Position numbers and translations under genes: made by a program
Assembly (NCBI GenBank): GCA_022866015.1
Contig: JALHTX010000396.1
Coordinates: 1 to 6,356, forward strand
Direction of reading: 5' to 3'
DNA: 6,356 nt
DNA from: Thermoplasmatota archaeon
Lineage (GTDB): Archaea; Thermoplasmatota; E2; DHVEG-1
Part shown: positions 1 through 6,191 of the stretch, in pieces
How the letters are laid out: each line of letters opens with the position of its first letter
How positions within the stretch are numbered: position 1 is the first letter of the stretch
Notes under the pieces: generated by a model
The model's input: the letters and a program-made list of their open reading frames with translations, nothing else
What the model was told of the DNA's origin: nothing
Databases searched by the model: none

Positions 1-125
1 CAATACGAGCTACAGTCACAAACTCCACCTATTTTCCAACCATCGAGAATATGCAGATGAAGATCGATCAATTCTTAGGAGGAAAAAAATTCAACTTCGA
101 TGTGTCCAACTACTTATGTCTTTGA
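1..125 (+). CDS. IS630-family transposase, C-terminal fragment (partial, runs off left edge)
   Basis: Reading from base 3 the frame is open from the window edge to TGA at 123-125, giving about 40 residues. The visible pieces are RATVTNSTYFPTIENM, then KIDQFL, then FNFDVSNYLCL. This resembles the tail of IS630-type DDE transposases, where an R-x-x-V-T-[HN]-N/S-x-Y-F segment is followed by an amphipathic helix ending in F-[FL] and a terminal S/N-Y-L-C. The catalytic DDE residues would lie to the left, outside the window. A C-terminal end this close to the element's terminus is usual for compact IS630 elements. The 3' end overlaps the minus-strand peptidase remnant, whose stop is at 110-112. Family assignment rests on recognition of a short tail, so another DDE family is possible. 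Whether the element is intact cannot be judged here. Confidence 0.68.
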   Translation, partial: IRATVTNSTYFPTIENMQMKIDQFLGGKKFNFDVSNYLCL

Positions 126-478
126 CTATTTTGACTATTATTACATGCTTCAGTGGTAGTAACTCTTGGACCGAAGGATGTTAAATTTTCAAGGAATTCA
201 AGTATTGCTTCTTCATTAAGTTTTTCAATTAAACTGACAATATTATTGTCAACACAAGTTGGTTCAACGTTTGGTATGTATATTTCTCTAGGATTTTTAA
301 AACCTGAGCCAAATGGCAATTGATTTCCTATCATATCACCCTGAATTGGTACTAAAGGTTGATTTAAATTATAAAAGTTAATTTTTTTTGTTAAATCTAT
401 TTCAACTGCACTAACCGATAAAAAACCTGTACTAAAAAAAAGTATAGTAATTAAAACTACAATTGTTTTTTTCTTCAT
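110..478 (-). pseudogene. Secreted M28-family-like metallopeptidase, N-terminal stub truncated by IS insertion
   Basis: The frame encodes 122 residues. It begins with a clear Sec signal peptide: MKKK, a hydrophobic core (IVVLITILFF), and a likely cleavage after SVSA at residue 24. Near the C-terminus is ILEFLENLTSFGPRVTTTEAC (roughly residues 93-112). This matches the segment just upstream of the catalytic domain in archaeal secreted M28 (Zn aminopeptidase Y/S-like) proteins, which normally read Y-L-E-N-L-T-x-F-G-P-R-V-T-G-T and then continue for several hundred residues. Here the homology stops and the last dozen residues (NNSQNSQRHK and neighbours) are encoded by the inserted IS end. None of the zinc-binding or catalytic residues are present, so the product cannot be an active peptidase. 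The start at 478 is supported by GGGT at 487-484, five bases upstream. The M28 assignment is good but rests on one short motif plus the signal peptide. Confidence 0.7.
121..138 (+). repeat. Perfect tandem 9-bp repeat at the IS end
   Basis: TTTGACTAT occurs twice back to back (121-129 and 130-138). It overlaps the transposase stop codon and ends next to the inferred insertion boundary. Its position suggests part of the terminal inverted repeat, perhaps paired transposase contact sites. The repeat is seen directly; the function is inferred. Confidence 0.55.
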
Positions 479-526
479 ATTCTACCCTTTTTTTAACAGT
501 TGTTAATTAAATATCTCTATAGATGG

Positions 527-533
527 TTTAAAA
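527..533 (-). promoter_or_regulatory. Candidate TATA box for the truncated peptidase gene
   Basis: On the minus strand the sequence reads GAAAGTTTTAAACC, a TATA-like TTTTAAA preceded by purines that could serve as a BRE. A start site about 25 bases downstream would leave a short 5' leader of roughly 25 bases before the ATG at 478. The symmetric TATA box at 565-574 is an alternative. This is a pattern-based guess in AT-rich DNA. Confidence 0.3.
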
Positions 534-564
534 CTTTCTATACCTAACAAATAAATAAAATATT

Positions 565-574
565 TTTATATAAA
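565..574. promoter_or_regulatory. Symmetric TATA box in the divergent intergenic region; main promoter of the csl4 operon
   Basis: TTTATATAAA is a perfect palindrome and a good match to the archaeal TATA element. For the plus strand it would place transcription start at about 595-600, leaving a leader of about 50 bases before csl4. For the minus strand it would start at about 543, with a leader of about 65 bases before the peptidase stub. The upstream AAAATAT on the plus side is compatible with a BRE. The sequence is directly visible; use in either direction is inferred. Confidence 0.5.
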
Positions 575-634
575 GATATATCTTATACTACCACAAAATT
601 TAAAACACAGTTAGAATTGCCCTAAATACATATC

Positions 635-642
635 AAAGGTGA
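635..642 (+). promoter_or_regulatory. Ribosome binding site of csl4
   Basis: AAAGGTGA contains GGTGA, complementary to the conserved archaeal 16S rRNA 3' end. It lies four bases before the ATG at 647 and fixes that start. Confidence 0.75.
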
Positions 643-646
643 ATAA

Positions 647-1219
647 ATGACAAAAAACAAGGTTATACTACCTGGAGAACAAGTAGCGACTACGGAAGAA
701 CTAATGTCGGGAGAAGGAACATACGAAGATAACGGAGTAATACGTGCATCAAGATTAGGAGTATTTGAAATAGATACAAAAAACAGGCGAGCAAAAATAA
801 ACCCTTTGACAAGTGTTCCAGTTGAGATTAAAACAGGTAATATAGTACTTGCAAAAGTAAACTCAGTTAGATCAAATATGGTAATTGCTGATGTAATACA
901 TGTAATCGGTAAAAGTAGACAGGTTTCAGGTGATACAAATGCAACATTACGAGTTTCAGAAATATCAAATGGTTATACAAAAGATCCTGCTACAGAGTTT
1001 TCTACTGGTGATATAATAAGAGCAAAAGTAACACAAGTAAGACCAAGTTTACAACTCGCTACTAAAGATAAAGATCTTGGAGTAATCAAAGCAGTATGTT
1101 CTAAATGTAGAGCTTCACTTGTGCAAAAAGGAAACATGCTTGAATGTCAAAACTGTGATAATAAAGAAAGAAGAAAAATTGCTATAGATTATGGTAATTA
1201 CGATATCAATAAACTTTAA
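647..1219 (+). CDS. csl4: Exosome complex RNA-binding subunit Csl4
   Basis: The product has 190 residues, the usual length for archaeal Csl4. Csl4 forms, with Rrp4, the RNA-binding cap on the Rrp41/Rrp42 hexameric core of the archaeal exosome and can recruit DnaG. It thereby helps feed RNA into 3'-5' phosphorolytic degradation or tailing in the cytoplasm. The three domains are visible. The N-terminal domain starts with LPGE (residues 8-11) and contains G-T-Y-E-D-N-G. An S1-type OB fold spans roughly residues 60-140 (GNIVLAKV, then GDIIRAKVTQVRP). A C-terminal zinc ribbon has CSKC at 151-154 and CQNC at 167-170, so all four Zn ligands are present. The start is fixed by a strong GGTGA site. It is the first gene of the run with rpoL, truD and ileS, and is preceded by a good TATA box. 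No defects are seen. Confidence 0.93.
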   Translation: MTKNKVILPGEQVATTEELMSGEGTYEDNGVIRASRLGVFEIDTKNRRAKINPLTSVPVEIKTGNIVLAKVNSVRSNMVIADVIHVIGKSRQVSGDTNATLRVSEISNGYTKDPATEFSTGDIIRAKVTQVRPSLQLATKDKDLGVIKAVCSKCRASLVQKGNMLECQNCDNKERRKIAIDYGNYDINKL

Positions 1220-1248
1220 AATAAATCAAAACTATTGAATCTAAGAAA

Positions 1249-1254
1249 GAGTGA
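1249..1254 (+). promoter_or_regulatory. Ribosome binding site deciding the rpoL start
   Basis: GAGTGA lies directly against the TTG at 1255, leaving no spacing, but six bases before the ATG at 1261. It therefore supports 1261 as the start. The match to GGTGA is imperfect. Confidence 0.55.
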
Positions 1255-1260
1255 TTGAAA

Positions 1261-1545
1261 ATGGAAATGAAAACAATTAAAAAGACAACAAAGGAACTGG
1301 AACTTGAAATAACAGATGAAAATGAGACAATTCTAAATCCAATAACTGAAGTTTTGCTACAAAATAAGGATGTAGAGTATGCTTCATATATGACTGATAG
1401 CCCTGAATCAAAAAAAAGGACGCTATACATTCGTGTAAAAAATGGTAAACCTGAAGAAATACTTTTAAAGGCGGTAAAACAACTAGAGGATGAAGTTAAT
1501 ACATTTAATAAAATCTTTCAGGATAAAAGTAAGAGTAAAAAATAA
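1261..1545 (+). CDS. rpoL: DNA-directed RNA polymerase subunit L (Rpb11-like)
   Basis: The product has 94 residues, the normal size for archaeal RpoL. RpoL pairs with subunit D to form the assembly platform of archaeal RNA polymerase, equivalent to the bacterial alpha dimer and eukaryotic Rpb3/Rpb11. The sequence follows the family pattern: an N-terminal strand (MEMKTIKKTTKELELEI), then ETILNPITEVLLQNKDVEYASY, where most homologues have H-T-L-x-N-x-L-R. A final strand and helix follow (TLYIRVKNG and EEILLKAVKQLEDE), with a lysine-rich tail (KSKSKK). The open frame extends two codons upstream to a TTG at 1255, but the ribosome binding site and homologue N-termini (M-E-[IM]-K) favour ATG 1261. 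It lies 41 bases after csl4 and its TAA abuts the truD ATG. The usual helix histidine/arginine positions are replaced by E and T, a modest divergence. Confidence 0.88.
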   Translation: MEMKTIKKTTKELELEITDENETILNPITEVLLQNKDVEYASYMTDSPESKKRTLYIRVKNGKPEEILLKAVKQLEDEVNTFNKIFQDKSKSKK

Positions 1546-2856
1546 ATGAAAGTTTTAGAAATTGAAAAAAAAATAGGTATTGAAACTTTTTTTACATCAC
1601 AGCCTGGTCTTGGGGGAAAACTTAGGGTAAAACCAGAAGATTTTTTAGTAAAAGAAATACCTAGTTATCCACCAGAAAAAAAAGATGGTAAATTCACTAT
1701 AGCCGAGATAACATCGACATCTTGGGAGACAAATCTACTTTTAAGAGAACTATCTGGTCGTTTACATATATCAAAAAAAAGAATAAATTTTGCAGGGACA
1801 AAAGATAAAAGAGCGAAAACAACGCAGATTATGTCTTTTTATAATATTCCTGTTGAAAAAATCAAAGAAATAAAAATTAAAGATGTTGAAATAAAAAATA
1901 TCTATCAATCAGATAAACCAGTTAAAATTGGAAATTTAAATGGAAACTATTTTGAAATAATTATTAGAAATATAAACCAGCAAATAAAATCTGAAAAAGT
2001 TACAGAAATATTCTCCGTAATTCAAAATAATGGTGGTTTTCCTAATTTTTTTGGTATACAACGCTTTGGGATTATAAGGCCAATTACTCATATCGTTGGT
2101 AAATATATTGTTCAAGGTGATTTTGAAAAAGCAGTGATGACATATATTGCAAATCCTATAAAAGGTGAGGATGAAGAAACCTTTAATTTAAGAAGTAATC
2201 TTGAGAAGACAAAAAATTTTTCACAAGCCTTAAAAACATATCCTAATCATCTTAGTTTTGAAAAAGCGATTTTAAACAAACTTGTGGTAAATTCAAATGA
2301 TTTTGTTGGTGGTCTAAAAGAGCTACCTAAAAATCTTTTAACAATGTTTATTTATGCTTATCAATCATCTCTATTCAACCGTATTTTAAGTATCAGAATA
2401 AAAAAAGGTTTTCCAATAAATAAGGCAATAGAGGGTGATGTTGTTCTAGCTTTTAGAAACGGAGCATTTGATGAGGAGCTTATACCCGTTAAGAAAAATA
2501 ATATTGGTAAGGTGAATATTCAGATTTCTAAAGGTAAAGCGTGCGTAAGTAGTATTTTATTTGGTTACAATTCTATTTTTTCAGATGGAGAAATGGGCGA
2601 AATAGAACATAAAGTTATTGAATCCGAAAAATTTGATGCTCGAGATTTTATAATACCTGAGATTTCTTTTATTTCTTCATCGGGTTCGAGAAGACCCATT
2701 ATTGGTTTTATTCAAGATTTTGATTTTAACTTAATTAAAGATGATCTGAATCCAGAGAAAAAAGCATTGTTTTTAAAGTTTCAACTTCAAAAAGGAAGCT
2801 ATGCCACTTCTCTGTTACGTGAATTTATGAAAGCAGATGATATACGAAATTACTAA
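1546..2856 (+). CDS. truD: tRNA pseudouridine(13) synthase TruD
   Basis: The product has 436 residues, typical of archaeal TruD. TruD converts U13 of tRNAs to pseudouridine. Family motifs appear in order: the N-terminal LRVKPEDFLVKEIP (26-39); the catalytic loop FAGTKDKRAKTTQ with the catalytic aspartate at D87 (82-94); PNFFGIQRFG (166-175); AYQSSLFNRIL in the TRUD insertion domain (271-281); G-S-R-R-P-I (380-385); and the C-terminal KGSYATSLLREFMK (416-429). All expected signature residues are present, so the enzyme should be active. The ATG follows the rpoL stop with no gap and no good ribosome binding site is visible in the preceding 20 bases. Translation probably depends on coupling to rpoL. 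It is followed after 54 bases by ileS, another tRNA-related gene. Confidence 0.95.
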   Translation: MKVLEIEKKIGIETFFTSQPGLGGKLRVKPEDFLVKEIPSYPPEKKDGKFTIAEITSTSWETNLLLRELSGRLHISKKRINFAGTKDKRAKTTQIMSFYNIPVEKIKEIKIKDVEIKNIYQSDKPVKIGNLNGNYFEIIIRNINQQIKSEKVTEIFSVIQNNGGFPNFFGIQRFGIIRPITHIVGKYIVQGDFEKAVMTYIANPIKGEDEETFNLRSNLEKTKNFSQALKTYPNHLSFEKAILNKLVVNSNDFVGGLKELPKNLLTMFIYAYQSSLFNRILSIRIKKGFPINKAIEGDVVLAFRNGAFDEELIPVKKNNIGKVNIQISKGKACVSSILFGYNSIFSDGEMGEIEHKVIESEKFDARDFIIPEISFISSSGSRRPIIGFIQDFDFNLIKDDLNPEKKALFLKFQLQKGSYATSLLREFMKADDIRNY

Positions 2857-2895
2857 TTTTTTTAAGGGAAATGGTTTTAAAAGTCTTCTATTATA

Positions 2896-2901
2896 AGGGT
2901 G
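2896..2901 (+). promoter_or_regulatory. Ribosome binding site deciding the ileS start
   Basis: AGGGTG overlaps the upstream in-frame GTG at 2899, making that codon an unlikely start. It sits nine bases before the ATG at 2911, which is acceptable spacing. The next ATG at 2926 would be too far. Confidence 0.55.
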
Positions 2902-2910
2902 CTAAAAATA

Positions 2911-5900
2911 ATGGTGTATAAAATAATGATTAAGTCGCCACCTCAGAAATATAATCCAACTGATGTTGAAAAAAAAATTCTTAAATTTTGGGAAGAACAA
3001 AATATTTTCAAAAAGTCAATAGAGCAGAGAAAAAAATGTAAACCTTATGTTTTTCTTGAGGGTCCACCAACTGCTAATGGTATGCCGCATCCTGGTCATA
3101 TTCTTACACGAGTTATGAAAGATTTAATCTTACGTTATCAAACAATGAAAGGTCATTATATCTTGCGTAAAGCAGGATGGGATACACATGGCCTTCCTGT
3201 TGAAATAGAGGTTGAAAAAGAACTAGGGCTTGAGAATAAACAACAGATAGAAGAATATGGTATTAAAAAGTTTAACCAGGAATGTAAAAAATGTGTCTTT
3301 AAATATGAAAACGCATGGGTTGAAATGACTAAGCGTATAGGTTTTTGGCTTGATATGGACAACCCATATGTTACTCTTAAAAATGAATATATTGAGTCTG
3401 TATGGTGGTCACTTAAACAAGCATGGGAAAAAAAACTTCTCTATAAGGGCTATAAGGTAGTCCCTTATTGTCCACGCTGTGGTACCGCTCTTTCTGCTCA
3501 CGAAATCTCTCAAGGTTATAAAACAGTGAAAGAACCATCAATTTTTGTAAAATTTAAACTCAAAAACCAGGATGCATATTTTCTAGCTTGGACTACAACA
3601 CCTTGGACTTTGATTTCAAATGTTGCACTAGCTGTTAATCCTAATGAAAACTATTTGAAAATTAGGCTTAATGGACAGGTTTTAATACTTGCAGAAGAAC
3701 GTTCATCGGTTCTATTAAAAGGTCAAGAATTTGAGCATCTTGATTATTTCAAGGGAAAAGACCTTGAAGGAACTGAGTATGAACCACTTTTTAACTATGC
3801 TAAACCTGAGAAAAAAGCATGGTATATAGTTCTTGCAGATTTTGTCTCAATGGAAGATGGAACAGGAATAGTTCATATTGCTCCTGCTTTTGGTGAAGAT
3901 GATTATAATGTTGGTAAGAAATATGATTTACCTGTTATCCAACTTGTTAAACTTGATGGTACTTTTCCACCTGAAGTTAAAGAATGGAGTGGCGAATTTG
4001 TAAAAGATGCTGATCCAAAGATTATAAAACATCTCGAGAAGCGTGGTTTATTAGAAGGTATTCATGAGCATACTCATGAATATCCATTTTGCTGGCGTTG
4101 TGATTCACCTTTGCTTTATTATGCTATGGAATCCTGGTTTATTGCAATGACAAAAGTACAGGATTCACTTGTTAGAAACAATAACAATATTAACTGGTAT
4201 CCTGAACATTTACAACAAGGACGTTTTGGTGATTTCATACGTGAAGTAAAAGATTGGGCTCTTTCACGAAAACGTTACTGGGGTACACCTCTTCCTATTT
4301 GGACTTGTACAAATAAAAAATGTAAAAACGAGATATGTGTTGGAAGCATTGAAGAACTAAAGAGTATCAGTGAAAACTTTCCAAAGGATTATGATCTTCA
4401 CAAACCACTTGTTGATGAACTTATAGTAAAATGTCCTAAATGTAAATCTGTTATGAAACGTGAGGAGGAAGTAATTGATTGTTGGTATGATAGTGGTTCT
4501 GCTTTTTTTGCTCAGTGGCATTATCCCTTTGAAAATAAAGAAGAATTCAAGAAAAATTTTCCTGCTGATTTTATTTCTGAGGCACTTGATCAAACACGCG
4601 GATGGTTTTATTCACTTCTTGCAATTTCAACTTTTTTATTTGATGAACGACCCTATAAAAATGTATTAACACTAGGACTAGTTCTTGATGAAAACAATCA
4701 GAAAATGAGTAAAAGCAAGAGAAATTATGTAGATCCAAATATAATCCTTGAACATGAGGGTGCTGATGCTCTTCGTTGGTATCTACTATCTGCTAATGCT
4801 CCATGGAATTCTACAAGGTTTTATGAACAAGCAGTAAAAGACACATTAGGTAAATTTATTTTGACTTTTTGGAATTCTTATAACTTTTTTGCAACATATG
4901 CAGCACTTGACAAATTCAATCCTGATAAAGATACAATTCCTATAAAAAAAAGACAGCTGCTTGACAAATGGATAATTAGTCGTTTTCACCAGACCTTAAA
5001 TGAACTAGAAAAATATATGCAGACTTTTGAAACTCATAAAGCAGCACGTGCAGTTGAATATTTTGTAATTGAAGATTTTAGTAATTGGTATCTACGTCGC
5101 TCTCGAAAAAGATTGTGGGTTGAGGAAAAAACAACCGATAAGCTTGCAGGTTATTCTACAATGTATGAGATATTCATGGGTTTATCAAAGATTATCGCAC
5201 CTTTTACGCCTTTTATTACTGAAGAAATATACCAGAATCTTAAAACACAAAATATGCCCGAGAGCATTCATCTTTGTGATTATGTAAAACTAGACAAAAA
5301 ACTTACAGATGCTAATTTAGAAGAGGGCATGCAAAAAATACGCTCCCTTGTGGAAGTTGGACGTGCTCTTAGATCAAAGGTTGGTATTAAAGTTAGATGT
5401 CCGCTTGGTTCTGCAGCTCTTATTTGTGATAAAAAAGTTGAAGGTCAAATAAAGGATTTACTTGACCTTTTAAATGAAGAAATCAATGTTAAAAAAATTA
5501 GCTTTGAGAAAAATACTTCTAAGTTTATGGTTAAAACCTATAAACCTAATCCTTCAAAATTGGGTCCTAAATATAAGCAGAAGGCAAGAGATATTATAGA
5601 AAAACTTGAGTCATTTGATAAAAAAGAATTGTTTGAAAAATTAAATAAAAAAGAAAAAATTGAGTTTAAATTCGGCTCAGAAAAAATTATCCTAACAGCT
5701 GATGATTTTAAAGCTGTCGAAATTGAAAAAGAAAATATTGCTAGGACTCAGACTGATGATGTTGTTCTTATTTTAGATACTACTTTGACGCCTGATCTTG
5801 AAGCTGAAGGCCTAGCTAGAGAACTTGTTAGAAGGATTCAATCTATGAGAAAAGAACTTGATCTTGATGTTGAGGATAGAATTGTTACGCAGGTTAAACT

Positions 5901-6057
5901 TGATTCAGATTCAGTTGCTTTTCTTAAGAACTGGTTTGATTATATTAAAGGCGAGACAAGGTCTAAAAGTTTATCGTTTATTGATAAACCCTCTGGGAAT
6001 CTTGTTAAAAAGTGGGAGATTGATGAATTATTAATAGAAATTGGTATTAGTAAATAG
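2911..6057 (+). CDS. ileS: Isoleucyl-tRNA synthetase
   Basis: The product has 1048 residues from ATG 2911, a full-length class Ia synthetase. It activates isoleucine, charges tRNA-Ile and edits mischarged valine in the cytoplasm. Motifs (numbered from 2911): the HIGH-type motif HPGH at 60-63; GWDTHGLPVE at 89-98, characteristic of IleRS; CPRC at 187-190; the CP1 editing domain with AWTTTPWTL (226-234) and GTGIVHIAPAFGEDDY (317-332), which includes the editing aspartate; CWRC at 394-397; CTNKKC (466-471) and CPKC (508-511), probable zinc ligands; DQTRGWFYS (560-568); and KMSKS at 598-602. The anticodon-binding domain follows from about 648, and the C-terminal extension carries GLARELVRRIQS (967-978). 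The long C-terminal region is typical of archaeal/eukaryotic-type IleRS. It is last in the run and is followed by T-tracts. The upstream GTG 2899 start (1052 residues) cannot be fully excluded. Confidence 0.95.
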   Translation: MVYKIMIKSPPQKYNPTDVEKKILKFWEEQNIFKKSIEQRKKCKPYVFLEGPPTANGMPHPGHILTRVMKDLILRYQTMKGHYILRKAGWDTHGLPVEIEVEKELGLENKQQIEEYGIKKFNQECKKCVFKYENAWVEMTKRIGFWLDMDNPYVTLKNEYIESVWWSLKQAWEKKLLYKGYKVVPYCPRCGTALSAHEISQGYKTVKEPSIFVKFKLKNQDAYFLAWTTTPWTLISNVALAVNPNENYLKIRLNGQVLILAEERSSVLLKGQEFEHLDYFKGKDLEGTEYEPLFNYAKPEKKAWYIVLADFVSMEDGTGIVHIAPAFGEDDYNVGKKYDLPVIQLVKLDGTFPPEVKEWSGEFVKDADPKIIKHLEKRGLLEGIHEHTHEYPFCWRCDSPLLYYAMESWFIAMTKVQDSLVRNNNNINWYPEHLQQGRFGDFIREVKDWALSRKRYWGTPLPIWTCTNKKCKNEICVGSIEELKSISENFPKDYDLHKPLVDELIVKCPKCKSVMKREEEVIDCWYDSGSAFFAQWHYPFENKEEFKKNFPADFISEALDQTRGWFYSLLAISTFLFDERPYKNVLTLGLVLDENNQKMSKSKRNYVDPNIILEHEGADALRWYLLSANAPWNSTRFYEQAVKDTLGKFILTFWNSYNFFATYAALDKFNPDKDTIPIKKRQLLDKWIISRFHQTLNELEKYMQTFETHKAARAVEYFVIEDFSNWYLRRSRKRLWVEEKTTDKLAGYSTMYEIFMGLSKIIAPFTPFITEEIYQNLKTQNMPESIHLCDYVKLDKKLTDANLEEGMQKIRSLVEVGRALRSKVGIKVRCPLGSAALICDKKVEGQIKDLLDLLNEEINVKKISFEKNTSKFMVKTYKPNPSKLGPKYKQKARDIIEKLESFDKKELFEKLNKKEKIEFKFGSEKIILTADDFKAVEIEKENIARTQTDDVVLILDTTLTPDLEAEGLARELVRRIQSMRKELDLDVEDRIVTQVKLDSDSVAFLKNWFDYIKGETRSKSLSFIDKPSGNLVKKWEIDELLIEIGISK

Positions 6058-6086
6058 ACTTTAAAAATATATACATTTAAATATCC

Positions 6087-6092
6087 TTTTTT
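6087..6092 (+). terminator. T-tract terminator after ileS
   Basis: A run of six T lies about 30 bases after the ileS stop, in AT-rich DNA with no strong hairpin. Archaeal RNA polymerase stops on such U-tracts. A second run of seven T (6185-6191) could act as a backup. Confidence 0.45.
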
Positions 6093-6184
6093 ATTCATTA
6101 ATTGAGGAGACAAAGGCTGCCATTAATTATTATCTATTAAGTCTTATGATGTCTATATTTATGAGTTAAAAAATAAACCTTCTA

Positions 6185-6191
6185 TTTTTTT
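6185..6191 (+). terminator. Second T-tract downstream of ileS
   Basis: A seven-T run in the non-coding tail. It could terminate read-through from the ileS operon. It also lies at the 3' edge of the possible minus-strand remnant, so it has no certain role. Confidence 0.3.

Larger units (their letters stand above)
1..143 (+). mobile_element. Right end of an IS630-like insertion sequence
   Basis: The segment contains the transposase tail and, after its stop at 125, a short AT-rich terminus. IS630-family elements insert at and duplicate a TA dinucleotide. Candidate TA boundaries lie at 136-137, 139-140 and 142-143. Peptidase homology on the opposite strand resumes at about 143, so the boundary is placed at 139-143. 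The other end, the inverted repeat partner and the rest of the disrupted gene should lie to the left of the window. The exact boundary is inferred. Confidence 0.6.

Noticed and set aside
2..172. A second open plus-strand frame from the left edge (about 56 codons)
   Set aside because: It overlaps the transposase tail but lacks any family pattern, and it runs through the IS boundary into the antisense of the peptidase stub.
1206..1430. Minus-strand 74-codon open frame over rpoL
   Set aside because: It lies opposite rpoL, has serine/phenylalanine-rich low-complexity sequence typical of an antisense shadow, and has no ribosome binding site or recognisable family.
3156..3362. Minus-strand 68-codon open frame inside ileS
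   Set aside because: It is fully contained in the well-supported ileS catalytic domain and looks like an antisense shadow.
4357..4669. Open frames of 78 (minus) and 64 (plus) codons inside ileS
   Set aside because: Both lie within the ileS coding region in other frames and show no motifs; the real frame carries conserved synthetase motifs here.
5069..5287. Plus-strand 72-codon open frame inside ileS
   Set aside because: It overlaps the anticodon-binding domain of IleRS in another frame and has no independent support.
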